NCBI RefSeq assembly: GCF_036227265.1
Contig: NZ_CP109446.1
Span: forward strand, 7,643,001-7,707,000
DNA length: 64,000 nucleotides
DNA from: Streptomyces sp. NBC_01476
GTDB taxonomy: Bacteria > Actinomycetota > Actinomycetes > Streptomycetales > Streptomycetaceae
Reading direction: 5' to 3'
Shown: positions 18,682 to 28,700 of the stretch, piece by piece
Layout: the number at the start of each line of letters is the position of its first letter
Position numbering within the stretch: the stretch's first letter is position 1
The notes under the pieces: generated by a model
The model's database searches: none
Seen by the model: only the letters and a program-made list of their open reading frames with translations
What the model was told of the DNA's origin: nothing
Translations under genes and position numbers: made by a program

Positions 18682-19731
18682 ATGGAACGAGTGCTGGACC
18701 CGCTGTCGGACGTGTTCGCGGCGCTGAGCGTCCGCACCGGATCCCTGTCCGGGCTCGACGCGGCCGGCCCCTGGGCGCTGCGGTTCGGCGTGCACGAGCA
18801 CATCAAGATCGGCGCCCTGCTCAGTGGCTCCGCCCGGCTGGGCGCGGACGGCGGCCCCACCGTACGGCTGGCAGCCGGCGACTGCTTCCTGCTCGCCGCA
18901 CAGGACCACTTCGAGATGTCCAGCGACGAGCCGGGCGTCCCGATGGCCGACGGGGACCAGGTCTTCGGCGCCTCCACGACCCGGATCGTCCGGCTGGACG
19001 AGGCCGGGGCGGCCACCGGGCAGGAGCGCACCCTGGTCATCGGCGGCAGCGTCCACTTCCTGGACGCCACCGTGGCCCGGCTGCTCGACGGACTGCCGCC
19101 GGTCACCGCGATCCGGGCCGGCACCGGCCCGGCCCGGGCCATCCAGCCGCTGCTGCGGCTCTGCCTCGACGAGGTGGACGCGACCCGGCTCGGCACCCCG
19201 GTGATGATCGGACGGCTCACCGAGATGCTCTTCATCCAGGCGATGCGCGCCCTGGTCGAGCAGGACCCGGAGGGAACACCGCTGCGCGGCTGGCTGGGCG
19301 CCCTGGCCGACGGGCAGGTCGGCGCCGCCCTGCTGCTGATGCACCGCGCCCCGGAGCACCGCTGGACGGTCGCCGCGCTCGGCGGCGCGGTCGGGATGTC
19401 CCGGGCCGGCTTCGCCGCCCGGTTCAAGCAGCTGGTCGGGCTGCCGCCGCTGGAGTACCTGCAGCGCTGGCGGGTGCTGACGGCCGGCCGCGAGCTGCTG
19501 GCCGGCGACCGCACGGTGGCGTCGGTGGCCACCGAGTGGGGCTACTCCTCGGAGGCGGCGTTCAGTGCGGCCTTCAAGCGGATCACCGGGGTGTCGCCCG
19601 GCCGCTACCGCGCCGATCCGCTGGCGGCGGCGCCCCCGCTGCGCAGGGCCGGCGGCCACTCCGCGTCCTTCCTGCCGCATCCGCCGCTCGACCCGCCCCA
19701 CCCGCCCCAGACGATGCCGCAAGTTCCGTAG
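18682..19731 (+). CDS. AraC-family transcriptional regulator with N-terminal cupin
   Basis: Predicted 349 residues from the ATG at 18682 (MERVLDPLSDVFAAL); an upstream in-frame start is less likely because it falls in the preceding terminator. The first ~200 residues are of the cupin_6 type (SVRTGSLSGL, RFGVHEHIKIGALL, LAAGDCFLLA). The last 110 contain two helix-turn-helix units (WTVAALGGAVGMSRAGFAAR and RTVASVATEWGYSSEAAFSA), ending in the AraC signature FKRITGVSPGRYR. In this subfamily the regulator is usually next to the oxidoreductase it controls, and an aldo/keto reductase follows 123 bases downstream on the same strand. The inducer is unknown. Confidence 0.9.
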   Translation: MERVLDPLSDVFAALSVRTGSLSGLDAAGPWALRFGVHEHIKIGALLSGSARLGADGGPTVRLAAGDCFLLAAQDHFEMSSDEPGVPMADGDQVFGASTTRIVRLDEAGAATGQERTLVIGGSVHFLDATVARLLDGLPPVTAIRAGTGPARAIQPLLRLCLDEVDATRLGTPVMIGRLTEMLFIQAMRALVEQDPEGTPLRGWLGALADGQVGAALLLMHRAPEHRWTVAALGGAVGMSRAGFAARFKQLVGLPPLEYLQRWRVLTAGRELLAGDRTVASVATEWGYSSEAAFSAAFKRITGVSPGRYRADPLAAAPPLRRAGGHSASFLPHPPLDPPHPPQTMPQVP

Positions 19732-19854
19732 ACGGACGATCATGGCCGGGCCGTGCGGCCCGGCCGTAGCGTCGACAGCAGCGGTACGACGGCCGGCCGG
19801 CCGTCCGCCGTGGCCCGGCGCACCTTCCGGGCCCGGTACGAAGGAAGGCAGAAC

Positions 19855-20877
19855 ATGCAGTACGACCAGCTCGGCGCCACCGGTGCCTTCGTCTCGCGGA
19901 TCGCGCTGGGCACGATGACGTTCGGCGGGGCCGGCACGCCCCCGTGGAACGTCATCGGCGGCCTGGACGAGAAAGCCGCCGACGAGATCGTGGGCATCGC
20001 CCTCGACGGCGGCGTCAACCTGGTGGACACCGCCGACATGTACGCCGGCGGCGAGTGCGAGGAGATCCTCGGCCGGGTGCTCGGGCCGCGCCGCCGGGAC
20101 GTGGTCCTGGCCACCAAGCTCTTCGTCCGGATGGGCAAGGGACCCAACCAGGTCGGGCTCTCCCGGCTGTGGGTCACCCAGGCGCTGGAGGACAGCCTGC
20201 GGCGGCTGCGCACCGACCACATCGACCTGTACCAGATCCACAGCTTCGACCCGCTGACCCCGGTCGAGGAGACGCTCGGCGCCCTCGACGACGCGGTCCG
20301 GCAGGGCAAGATCCGCTACATCGGCGCGTCCAACCTGGCGGCCTGGCAGATGGCGAAGTACCTCGGCGCCTCCGACCTCGGCGGGCTGAGCCGCTTCGTG
20401 TCCCAGCAGGTCTACTACTCGCTGGCCGGCCGCGACATCGAGCGGGAGATCCTGCCGCTGGCGGTCGACCGCAAGCTGGCCACGCTCGTCTACAGCCCGC
20501 TGGCCGGCGGTTTCCTCACCGGCAAGTTCGACCGCGACGGCAGCAGCGACGAGCAGTCCCGCCGCGCCCAGGCGAACAACCCGCCGGTCGACCCGGACCG
20601 CGCCTACGACATCGTCGACGCGCTGCGTGCGGTCGCCGAACGGCACGGCGTGGGCGTCCCCCGGGTGGCCATCGCCTGGGTGCTCGCCCAGCCCGGTGTC
20701 ACCAGCGCGATCGTCGGCGCCCGCCGCCCGGGGCAGCTCACCGAGACGCTGGCCGCCGCCGACCTGGAGCTCACCGCGGAGGACCTCAGGGAGCTCGACG
20801 AGGCCGGCGCCCTGCCTCCCTCCTACCCCGGCTATGTGCAGAGCGCGCCCAGCAACCGCCTCCCGCTCCAGGGCTGA
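19855..20877 (+). CDS. Aldo/keto reductase
   Basis: Predicted 340 residues; the ATG at 19855 follows AAGGAAGG and starts the family's usual MQYDQLGATGAFVSRIALGT pattern. The NADPH-dependent TIM-barrel catalytic tetrad is complete: Asp58 and Tyr63 (DTADMY), Lys88 (ATKLF) and His129 (YQIHSFD). The cofactor loop LTGKFDRD and IVGARRPGQL near the C-terminus are also typical. It reduces aldehydes or ketones, and the natural substrate is not apparent. Its position after an AraC regulator suggests local control; a link to glycan metabolism is not shown. Confidence 0.9.
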   Translation: MQYDQLGATGAFVSRIALGTMTFGGAGTPPWNVIGGLDEKAADEIVGIALDGGVNLVDTADMYAGGECEEILGRVLGPRRRDVVLATKLFVRMGKGPNQVGLSRLWVTQALEDSLRRLRTDHIDLYQIHSFDPLTPVEETLGALDDAVRQGKIRYIGASNLAAWQMAKYLGASDLGGLSRFVSQQVYYSLAGRDIEREILPLAVDRKLATLVYSPLAGGFLTGKFDRDGSSDEQSRRAQANNPPVDPDRAYDIVDALRAVAERHGVGVPRVAIAWVLAQPGVTSAIVGARRPGQLTETLAAADLELTAEDLRELDEAGALPPSYPGYVQSAPSNRLPLQG

Positions 20878-21040
20878 CACCCTCCCGCCCCCGCCGGCCG
20901 CCCGCACCCTGTCATCCGTCAGGAGCGCCGGCCGGCCCTCCCTCAGTACGGCTGCCACGACTGGTCAGGCCAGGGAGAGTCCCACCCGCGGCGGCTCGCT
21001 GCCGCGGGCTTACGCCCGAGCGGCCGGCGCGCGGGCCCGC

Positions 21041-21124
21041 GTCCGCTCCGGGAAAGGGGTGAAGCCCGCCGGTGAGCACCTGACGGGCGACGATGCCGAA
21101 GGCCCAGATGTCCGCGGTGGGGCG
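21041..21124 (-). pseudogene. Remnant of a serine/threonine protein kinase
   Basis: A short minus-strand segment reads RPTADIWAFGIVARQVLTGG followed by LHPFPGAD. This matches kinase subdomain IX and the following helix (D-x-W-S/A-F-G-x-x-x-x-x-x-L-T-G-x-x-P-F). No ATP-binding loop, HRD or DFG motif occurs in any frame nearby, and the surrounding frame is low-complexity. It is best read as a decayed fragment. Confidence 0.45.
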
Positions 21125-21265
21125 GACCGCCGCCCCCCGGCTGCCGGTGCGGGCCCGTCCACCGCTCCGGTCCGCTCCGGGCCGCGGAGCGGGAGTTGCG
21201 CCGGGTTCTGTTCGAACCGTTGCGCCGCCCCGGGCGAGCTGCGACACTTCCGGACGCTAAGCCAC

Positions 21266-21276
21266 TGTTTCGAACA
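21266..21276. promoter_or_regulatory. TTCGAA-type imperfect palindrome before the GH35 gene
   Basis: TGTTTCGAACA lies 88 bases before the GH35 start and resembles a shortened LacI-type half-symmetry around CG. A related TGTTCGAACC occurs at 21209-21218. No clear -35/-10 was found, so the role is tentative. Confidence 0.3.
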
Positions 21277-21364
21277 TATAACCACAGCTCGCCTGGTGGT
21301 TCCTGGCTGTTCATGAGCGACAGCAGTGTTCACGATCTCTCCCGCACCTGACGTGGAGGCAGGA

Positions 21365-24300
21365 ATGGCTCTTCACCGCACCGGCCGCTGGATGCTCCAG
21401 CGCTGCCTGGCTGCCGGCGTCACCCTCGCCCTGGCCATCGGACTGGGCACCGGCATCGGGTCCGCCGCGGGGGCGGCACCTCCGACGGCGGTGAGCGGTA
21501 CGGCCGCCCGGCAGAGCGGCGCGCACCAGCCGGCGGCGCACTCGGTCACCTACGACGGCTACTCCTTCAAGGTCGACGGGAAGCGTACCTATCTGTGGTC
21601 CGGGGAGTTCCACTACTACCGGCTGCCCAGCCAGGACCTGTGGCTCGACGTCCTGCAGAAGATGAAGGCGGCCGGCTTCAACGCGGTCTCGCTCTACTTC
21701 GACTGGGGCTACCACTCGCCGGCGCCCGGGGTATACGACTTCACCGGTGTGCGGGACGTGGACAAGCTGCTGGACATGGCCGACCGGCTCGGCATCTACG
21801 TGATCGCCCGCCCCGGCCCGTACATCAACGCCGAGGTGGACGGCGGCGGCTTCCCCGGCTGGCTCTCCACCAAGGCGGGCAACACCCGTACCGGCGACCC
21901 GGAGTACCTGAAGTACAGCGACGAGTGGCAGCGGCAGATCGACCGCATCATCGCCCGCCACCAGCTCACCAACGGCACCGGCTCGGTGATCGAGTACCAG
22001 GTCGAGAACGAGTACTACAACGGCGACGCGGCCGGCCGCGCGTACATGCGGCACCTGGAGGACCGGGCCACCGCCGACGGCATCACGGTGCCGCTGGTCG
22101 GCAACAACAACGGCACCTTCAACTCCGGTGACGGGGCCCTGGACGTGGACGCCGCCGACTCCTACCCGCAGGGCTTCAACTGCAGCAACCCCGCGAAGTG
22201 GAACGGCGTGCCGGACATCAGCTACGACCATGTCGCCGGAAAGCCGCTGGCCACCGCCGAGTTCCAGGGCGGCGCCTTCGACCCCTGGGGTGGTCCCGGC
22301 TACGACAAGTGCGCGCAGCTGATCAACGACCAGTTCGCCGACGTCTTCTACAAGCAGAACATCGCGGTCGGCGCGACCTCGCAGAGCTTCTACATGACCT
22401 ACGGCGGCACCAACTGGGGCTGGCTCGGCATGCCGGAGAACTACACCTCGTACGACTACGGCGCCGCGATCCGGGAGACCCGGCAGCTGGACCCGAAGTA
22501 CGACCAGGACAAGCTGATCGGCTACTTCACCCAGGCGGTCGCCCCGCTCACCAAGACCGACGCGCTGCCGACGGTGGCCACCGACAACCCGAAGATCGTC
22601 GACACCGCACGCCGCAACCCCGACACCGGAACGCAGTTCCACGTCCTGCGGCACAGCGACTCCACCGCGACGAGCACCGACAGCGCCCATCTGACGATCG
22701 ACCTCGGCGCCCACCCCGGTTACACCTACGACGACCCGGACCCGGCGGTCACCTACACCGGCACCTGGTCGCACGTCGGGGCGGAGCAGAACTACACCGG
22801 CGGGGACTACCAGCACACCGAGTCCTTCTCCGACGCCGCCGGTGACAGCGCGAGCGTCGACTTCACCGGCACCGGTGTGAAGTGGATCAGCAACCTCGAC
22901 GGCAACCACGGCACCGCCGACGTCTACCTCGACGGCGCCAAGGTCAAGACCGTCGACCTCTACAGCGCCACCAAGCAGAACCAGTACGTGGCCTATCAGG
23001 CGAGCGGGCTCGCCGCAGGACCGCACACGCTGAAGATCGTGGCGACCGGCACCAAGGCCGCCGCCTCGGCCGGCACCTTCGTCACCATCGACGCGATCGA
23101 CATCGCCACCGGCTCCCCCTCGACCGCGCCGGTCTACACCGTCCCGCAGCAGCCCGGCACCGGCATCACGCTGAACGGCCGCAGCTCCAAGATCATCGTC
23201 GCCGACTACAACCTCGGCGGCAACCAACTGCAGTACTCCACCTCGGAGATCATGACCAACGCCACCATCGCCGGCCGCGACGTCGCGGTGCTCTACGGCG
23301 ACCACGGCTCCGACGGCGAGACCGTCCTGAACTACAAGACCCGTCCCACCGTCACCACCACCGGCGGCACGGTCGCCTCCACCTGGGACCCGGCCACCGG
23401 CGACCTGCGGCTCAACTACAGCCACACCGGCCTGACCCGGGTCCAGATCAGCGGCGGCGCTCACCCGCTCCTGCTGCTGCTCGCCGACACCGACACCGCC
23501 AAGACCTTCTGGCGGGCCGACACATCGGCCGGCCCGGTGATCGTGCGCGGCACCCATCTGCTGCGCGGCGCACAGAGCCACGGCCGCTCCCTGGAGCTGA
23601 CCGGCGACAACGGTACCGACTCCGCGATCGAGGTGTTCAGCGGCGCCACCTCCGTCAGCTGGAACGGCTCAAGCGTCCGCACCAAGCCGACGCCGACCGG
23701 CAGCCGTACCGGGTCCATCGCCACCGCGGCGGCCATCTCCCTTCCCGCGCTGACCGACTGGAAGCACACCGAGGAGTCCCCGGAGGCACAGCCCGGCTTC
23801 GACGACTCGGGCTGGCAGGTGGCCGACAAGACCACCACCAACAGCACCACCACACCCGGCACCCTTCCGGTGCTCTTCGCCGACGACTACGGCTTCCACA
23901 CCGGAAGCACCTGGTACCGGGGCAGGTTCACCGGCACCGGCAAGGAGACCGGCATCACCGTCTCCGCGCAGAGCGGCGGCGGCGCAGCGGCCTCCTCGGT
24001 CTGGCTCAACGGCACCTTCCTCGGCAGCGCCACCGCCGACGGAGCGAAGACCTACACCTTCCCGCCCGGCACCCTCAAGAACGGCGCGGACAACATCGTC
24101 TCGGTGCTCACCGTGAACATGGGCCACGAGGAGGACTACAACGAGTCCAACGGCAACAAGGCGGCCCGCGGGCTGACCAGTGCCACCCTCGTCGGCAACC
24201 CGCTCACCTCGATCACCTGGCGGCTGCAGGGCGCCCGCGGCGGCGAGCAGCCCGTCGACACCGTGCGCGGACCGCTCAACACCGGTGGCCTGTACGGCGA

Positions 24301-25525
24301 ACGGGCCGGCTACATGCTGCCTGGCTACCCCACCAAGGGATGGCAGAACGTCAAGCTGCCGGCCACCGACACCACCCCCGGCGTCTCCTGGTACACCACC
24401 GACGTCAGCCTGAGACTGCCCAAGGGGCAGGACACCTCGCTCGGCCTCACCATCACCGACGACCCGTCCCGCAAGTACCGCGCCGAGATCTACGTCAACG
24501 GCTGGGACATGGGCAACTACGTCAACTACCTCGGCCCGCAGCACAGTTTCCCGGTGCCGAACGGCATCCTCGACCCGCACGGCAAGAACACCATCGCCAT
24601 CGCGGTGTGGAACCTCGACGGCAGCACCGGCGGACTCGGCCAGGTCGCGCTGACCGACTACGGCAGCTACGCCTCGTCGCTCACCGTCGGCCAGAACCGC
24701 AGCCCGGGCTACGACCGTCTCCGGTACGCGATGCCGGCCGCCCCGAAGTCCTCGCTCAACCTGAAGGTGCCCGGTTCTGTCGCCGCCGGGCAGCGGTTCA
24801 CCGCCACCGCGACGGTCGCCGTACCGCAGGGCGGGCCCACCGCCCAGAACGTCACCGCGGCACTGAAGGCACCGGCCGGCTGGACCGTCAGTCCGCACTC
24901 CACCCCGCCCGTGGTCCGGGAGATCCGCGGCGGCAGGTCGGCGACCTACAGCTGGTCGGTCACCGCACCGGCCACCCTCGCGCAGGTGAACACCCTCACC
25001 GCGACGGCGAAGTTCACCCAGGACCACCGCTCCGCCACCGCCTCCGACGAACGGGTGACCGGCACCATTCCCGCGCCGCCGGCCGCCGGAACCGATCAGG
25101 TCAGTGATCTGCCGTTCCTCTCCTCGACCAACGGATGGGGACCCGTCGAGCGCGACCAGAGTGTCGGCAACACCTCGCCGAACGACGGCACTCCGCTCAA
25201 GCTCGGCGGCACCGTCTACGCCAAGGGGCTGGGCACCAACTCGCCCAGCGACGTGCAGATCTACCTGGGCGCGCAGTGCAGCAGGTTCACCGCCACGGTC
25301 GGCGTCGACAACGGCGACCCGGGCACCGTGACCTTCTCCGTCGCACTCGACGGCACGGTGCTCACCACCACACCCACCCTCAACGGAAAGTCACAGCCGG
25401 CCGTCATCGACGTACCCGTGACCGGGGGACAGGTGCTCGACCTGGTCGTCGGCGACGGCGGCGACGGCAATGGGAACGACCACGGCGACTGGGTGAACCC
25501 GACCCTGACCTGCGGCACGCCCTGA
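21365..25525 (+). CDS. Secreted modular GH35 beta-galactosidase with C-terminal NPCBM domain
   Basis: Predicted 1,386 residues; the ATG at 21365 follows GGAGGCAGGA. A Sec signal covers about 1-40. The GH35 TIM barrel at about 60-400 has the hallmark WSGEFHYYRLPS, the acid/base Glu216 in QVENEYY, the nucleophile Glu299 in TAEFQGG and the typical TYGGTNWGW. Beta-galactosidase jelly-roll domains follow at about 440-1130. A NEW3-type domain lies at about 1,135-1,235, and an NPCBM galactose-binding module at about 1,245-1,386 (VGNTSPNDGTPLKLGG, AKGLGTNSPSDV). It would release terminal beta-galactose from glycans such as complex N-glycans or plant arabinogalactan. It is monocistronic, between the TTCGAA palindrome and a strong terminator. 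Confidence 0.92.
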   Translation: MALHRTGRWMLQRCLAAGVTLALAIGLGTGIGSAAGAAPPTAVSGTAARQSGAHQPAAHSVTYDGYSFKVDGKRTYLWSGEFHYYRLPSQDLWLDVLQKMKAAGFNAVSLYFDWGYHSPAPGVYDFTGVRDVDKLLDMADRLGIYVIARPGPYINAEVDGGGFPGWLSTKAGNTRTGDPEYLKYSDEWQRQIDRIIARHQLTNGTGSVIEYQVENEYYNGDAAGRAYMRHLEDRATADGITVPLVGNNNGTFNSGDGALDVDAADSYPQGFNCSNPAKWNGVPDISYDHVAGKPLATAEFQGGAFDPWGGPGYDKCAQLINDQFADVFYKQNIAVGATSQSFYMTYGGTNWGWLGMPENYTSYDYGAAIRETRQLDPKYDQDKLIGYFTQAVAPLTKTDALPTVATDNPKIVDTARRNPDTGTQFHVLRHSDSTATSTDSAHLTIDLGAHPGYTYDDPDPAVTYTGTWSHVGAEQNYTGGDYQHTESFSDAAGDSASVDFTGTGVKWISNLDGNHGTADVYLDGAKVKTVDLYSATKQNQYVAYQASGLAAGPHTLKIVATGTKAAASAGTFVTIDAIDIATGSPSTAPVYTVPQQPGTGITLNGRSSKIIVADYNLGGNQLQYSTSEIMTNATIAGRDVAVLYGDHGSDGETVLNYKTRPTVTTTGGTVASTWDPATGDLRLNYSHTGLTRVQISGGAHPLLLLLADTDTAKTFWRADTSAGPVIVRGTHLLRGAQSHGRSLELTGDNGTDSAIEVFSGATSVSWNGSSVRTKPTPTGSRTGSIATAAAISLPALTDWKHTEESPEAQPGFDDSGWQVADKTTTNSTTTPGTLPVLFADDYGFHTGSTWYRGRFTGTGKETGITVSAQSGGGAAASSVWLNGTFLGSATADGAKTYTFPPGTLKNGADNIVSVLTVNMGHEEDYNESNGNKAARGLTSATLVGNPLTSITWRLQGARGGEQPVDTVRGPLNTGGLYGERAGYMLPGYPTKGWQNVKLPATDTTPGVSWYTTDVSLRLPKGQDTSLGLTITDDPSRKYRAEIYVNGWDMGNYVNYLGPQHSFPVPNGILDPHGKNTIAIAVWNLDGSTGGLGQVALTDYGSYASSLTVGQNRSPGYDRLRYAMPAAPKSSLNLKVPGSVAAGQRFTATATVAVPQGGPTAQNVTAALKAPAGWTVSPHSTPPVVREIRGGRSATYSWSVTAPATLAQVNTLTATAKFTQDHRSATASDERVTGTIPAPPAAGTDQVSDLPFLSSTNGWGPVERDQSVGNTSPNDGTPLKLGGTVYAKGLGTNSPSDVQIYLGAQCSRFTATVGVDNGDPGTVTFSVALDGTVLTTTPTLNGKSQPAVIDVPVTGGQVLDLVVGDGGDGNGNDHGDWVNPTLTCGTP

Positions 25526-25541
25526 TCCTCGCGTCCCGGCG

Positions 25542-25601
25542 GACGGCCTGGACGACGGCCTGGACGACGGCCTGGACGACGGCCCGGACAACGGCCCGGC
25601 C
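25542..25601. repeat. 12-bp tandem repeat (GACGGCCTGGAC)
   Basis: Three exact copies and at least two diverged copies of GACGGCCTGGAC between the GH35 stop and its terminator. The last units run into the terminator stem. Confidence 0.8.
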
Positions 25602-25634
25602 CGCGGCGGTGGTTTCGCCGCGGGCCGGGCTTTT
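25594..25634 (+). terminator. Strong terminator after the GH35 gene
   Basis: Perfect 15-bp stem GCCCGGCCCGCGGCG and its complement, a 7-base loop and TTTT. Confidence 0.85.
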
Positions 25635-25669
25635 CCGTCCACCGACCGGAGCCGCAAACGTCCGATCTA

Positions 25670-25699
25670 TTGACGTGCTCCTGCCCCGCGGACAAGACT
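25670..25699 (+). promoter_or_regulatory. Putative promoter of GH92 gene 1
   Basis: TTGACG (25670), 18-base spacer, AAGACT (25694-25699). Its TTGACGTGC start matches the promoter at 42980 base for base. Confidence 0.5.
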
Positions 25700-25713
25700 G
25701 CCCACCGCGGAAC

Positions 25714-25727
25714 TGACAACGATGTCA
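25714..25727. promoter_or_regulatory. LacI-type operator, copy 2 (TGACAACGATGTCA)
   Basis: 14-bp palindrome with one mismatch, 14 bases after the putative -10 and 70 bases before the GH92 start; same element as at 13025, 36577 and 43072. Confidence 0.75.
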
Positions 25728-25797
25728 GCGGACTTAATTGACACCGCGCGCCCACGGTCGGGACGGACCGGGTCCGCGGCGAGAGGAAAGGTCCAAG

Positions 25798-28700
25798 GTG
25801 TTGCGACACAGCGGCAGATGGAGCAGATTCGGCGTCCTGGCCACGGTGCTGGCCGCAGGGGCGGTGATGGTGACCCCCGCGGCGGCCGGCGCCGCACCGG
25901 ACCACGGCCCCGGCGGCCGGACCGCGCTGGTGGCGGATCCGACCGGGTACGTCGACCCCTTCATCGGCACCCAGAAAGGCGTGGACTGGGAGAACACCTT
26001 CCCCGGGGTCACCGCGCCGTTCGGCATGATGCAGTTCAGCCCCGACACCGCGTCCGGCCCCACCGGTTACTCCTACGGTGACGACGCCATCAAGGGCTTC
26101 AGCCTCGACCACTTCTCCGGCGGCTGCTCGTCCTTCGGCGACATCCCGATCCTGCCGGTCACCGGCGCCGTCGGGACCGACCCGGCCGGGCGCACCGAAC
26201 ACTTCTCGCACGACGACGAGCAGGCCGCGCCCGGCTCGTACGACGTGAAGCTGGCCGACTCCGGGGTGCAGGTGGACCTCGGCGCCACCGCCAGGACCGG
26301 GATCGCCTCCTTCCGGTACCCGGCCGGCAGCCAGGCGCAGGTGCTGGTGAAGTCGGGCACCAGCCTCGGCGGTGACCTGGCCGCCGAGGTGCACGTCGTC
26401 AACGACCACGAACTCGCCGGCACCACCACCCCGCACGGGCTCTGCAACAACAGCCAGTACACGATGTACTTCGACATCACCTTCGACCGGCCGTTCACCG
26501 CCCACGGCACCTGGCAGGGCGGCGCCGTCACCCCCGGCTCGTCCGCCGCCACCGGCGCCGGCTCGGGCGCCTACCTGACCTTCGACACCTCCGCGCGGAC
26601 CACGGTCACCGCCAAGGTCGGCATGTCGTACGTCAGTACCGGCGGCGCGGCCAGGAACCTGGCCGCCGAGATCCCGGGCTGGAACGTCGGCCACGTACAG
26701 CGGCAGACCCGCGACGCATGGCGCGACGTGCTGCGCAGGGTCGGTGTCGGCGGTGGCACGGACACCGAACTCACCACCTTCTACACCTCGCTGTACCGCT
26801 CCTTCCAGTCGCCGAGCGTCTTCAACGACGTGGACGGCCGCTACATCGGCTTCGACAACGTGATCCACACGGTGCCCGCAGGACACACCCAGTACGCGAC
26901 CTTCTCCGACTGGGACATCTACCGCTCGCTGGCACCGCTGCAGACCATGATCTATCCGCAGAAGGCCGGTGACATGGCCAACTCGCTGCTGCGCGACGCC
27001 CAGCAGCAGGGCGGCTGGTGGCCGAAGTGGCCCTCGCAGAACATGACCGGCAATGTGATGAACGGTGACAACGGCGTACCGCTCTTCGCCCAGTACGTCG
27101 CCTATGGCGCGACCGGCGTGGACGTCCGCGCGGCGCTGCCCATCATGAAGAAGGGCGCCACCCGGTCGCAGAGCGTCGGCTGGGGCTGGACCGAGCGGCC
27201 CGGCGTCGAGGACTACGTCCGCCTCGGTTACGCGCCCAACAACGCCACCTCCCAGGGTGACCACGGCCTGCAGGGCGCCTCGGAGACCCTGGAGTGGTCC
27301 ACCGACGACTTCGCCATCTCCCGGCTCGCCGCTTCCGTCGGCGACCACAGGACCGAGGCCGAGTACGCCGAGCGCGGCAACAACTGGCAGAACATCTACG
27401 ACCCGAGCACCGGCTACCTGCGCCCGCGCGACGACAACGGCGCCTTCCCGGCAGGACCCGGCTTCCAGACCCCGCCGGCCGGGGCGTTCGGCCAGGACGG
27501 CTACGACGAGGGCAACGCGGCCCAGTACAACTGGTCGGTCCAGCAGGACATGGCCGGCCTGATCGCCGCGCTGGGCGGCAAGGAGAAGGCCGCCCAGCGG
27601 CTGGACGACTTCTTCAGCCAACTCAACGCGGGCGGCAACGCCCCCTACGACTGGGCCGGCAACGAGATCGACACCACGGCCCCGTGGGCGTACGACTACG
27701 CGGGTCAGCCGTGGAAGACCCAGGAGGTCACCCGCCGCTTCGAGACGGAACTGTTCACCACCGCGCCGGACGGCCTGCCCGGCAACGACGACAACGGCGC
27801 GCTCTCCTCGGAGTACGTGTGGGCCGCGCTCGGCATGATGCCGGCCACCCCCGGCACCCCGGTGCTCGCGCTCAACAGCCCCCTGTTCAAGCGGGCCGTG
27901 ATCAGCCTCGGCACCGGCCGCACGATCACCATCGACGCCCCGCGCGCCGCCGGCGACGCGCCCTACGTCACCGGACTGCGCCTGGACGGCCGCCCGTACG
28001 AGTCCACCGCGCTGCCGGCCTCCTTCGCCACCCGCGGCGGGGCGCTGGACTTCAGCCTTTCCACCCGCCCCGACACCCACTGGGCCACCGGCGCCGGCGC
28101 GGCGCCCCCGTCCTACCGCTCCGGTGAGGTGCCCGCGGTCGGCTACCTCACCCCCACCGGCACCCAGGTGCTCCCCGGCGGCAGCAGCCTGCCGGCCACG
28201 GTGGGCGCGTCCACTCTCGCCGGGCACGCCGGGAAGGTCCGCTGGACGGCGGCCTCCGACGTGGCCGGTGTGACGGTGACCCCGTCGTCCGGCACGCTCG
28301 ACCTCTCCCGCGCGGCCACCGCCACCGCACCGGTCACGGTGCGGGTCGCGGACGGCACCGCGTCCGGCTACCACCCGGTCAAGGTCACCTTCCGCGCCGC
28401 GGACGGCCGTACGCTGCCCGGCGGCGCGGTCGTGGTGACCGTACCGGCCGCCGACGGCGCCGCCACCGCCTGCGACACGCTGGGCGCCACCGACACCGAG
28501 TGCGGGCTGCGGCTGCGGGACAACGGCGACGGCCACACCGCGGTGGTCACCGCCGGCGGCCGCTCCGGCCGCTCCACCACGGACGGCTCGCCGTACGAGT
28601 ACTTCGACGTCGACAACACCATCGTGCCCGGCGGCGACTACCGGGCGACCGTGACCATCGACTACTACGACCACGGCACCGGCAGCTGGAGCATGCAGTA

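Noticed and set aside
20912..21247. Full-length gene in the kinase-remnant frame
   Set aside because: Only the subdomain IX stretch is recognisable; the remainder is Gly/Arg/Pro-rich and lacks catalytic motifs.
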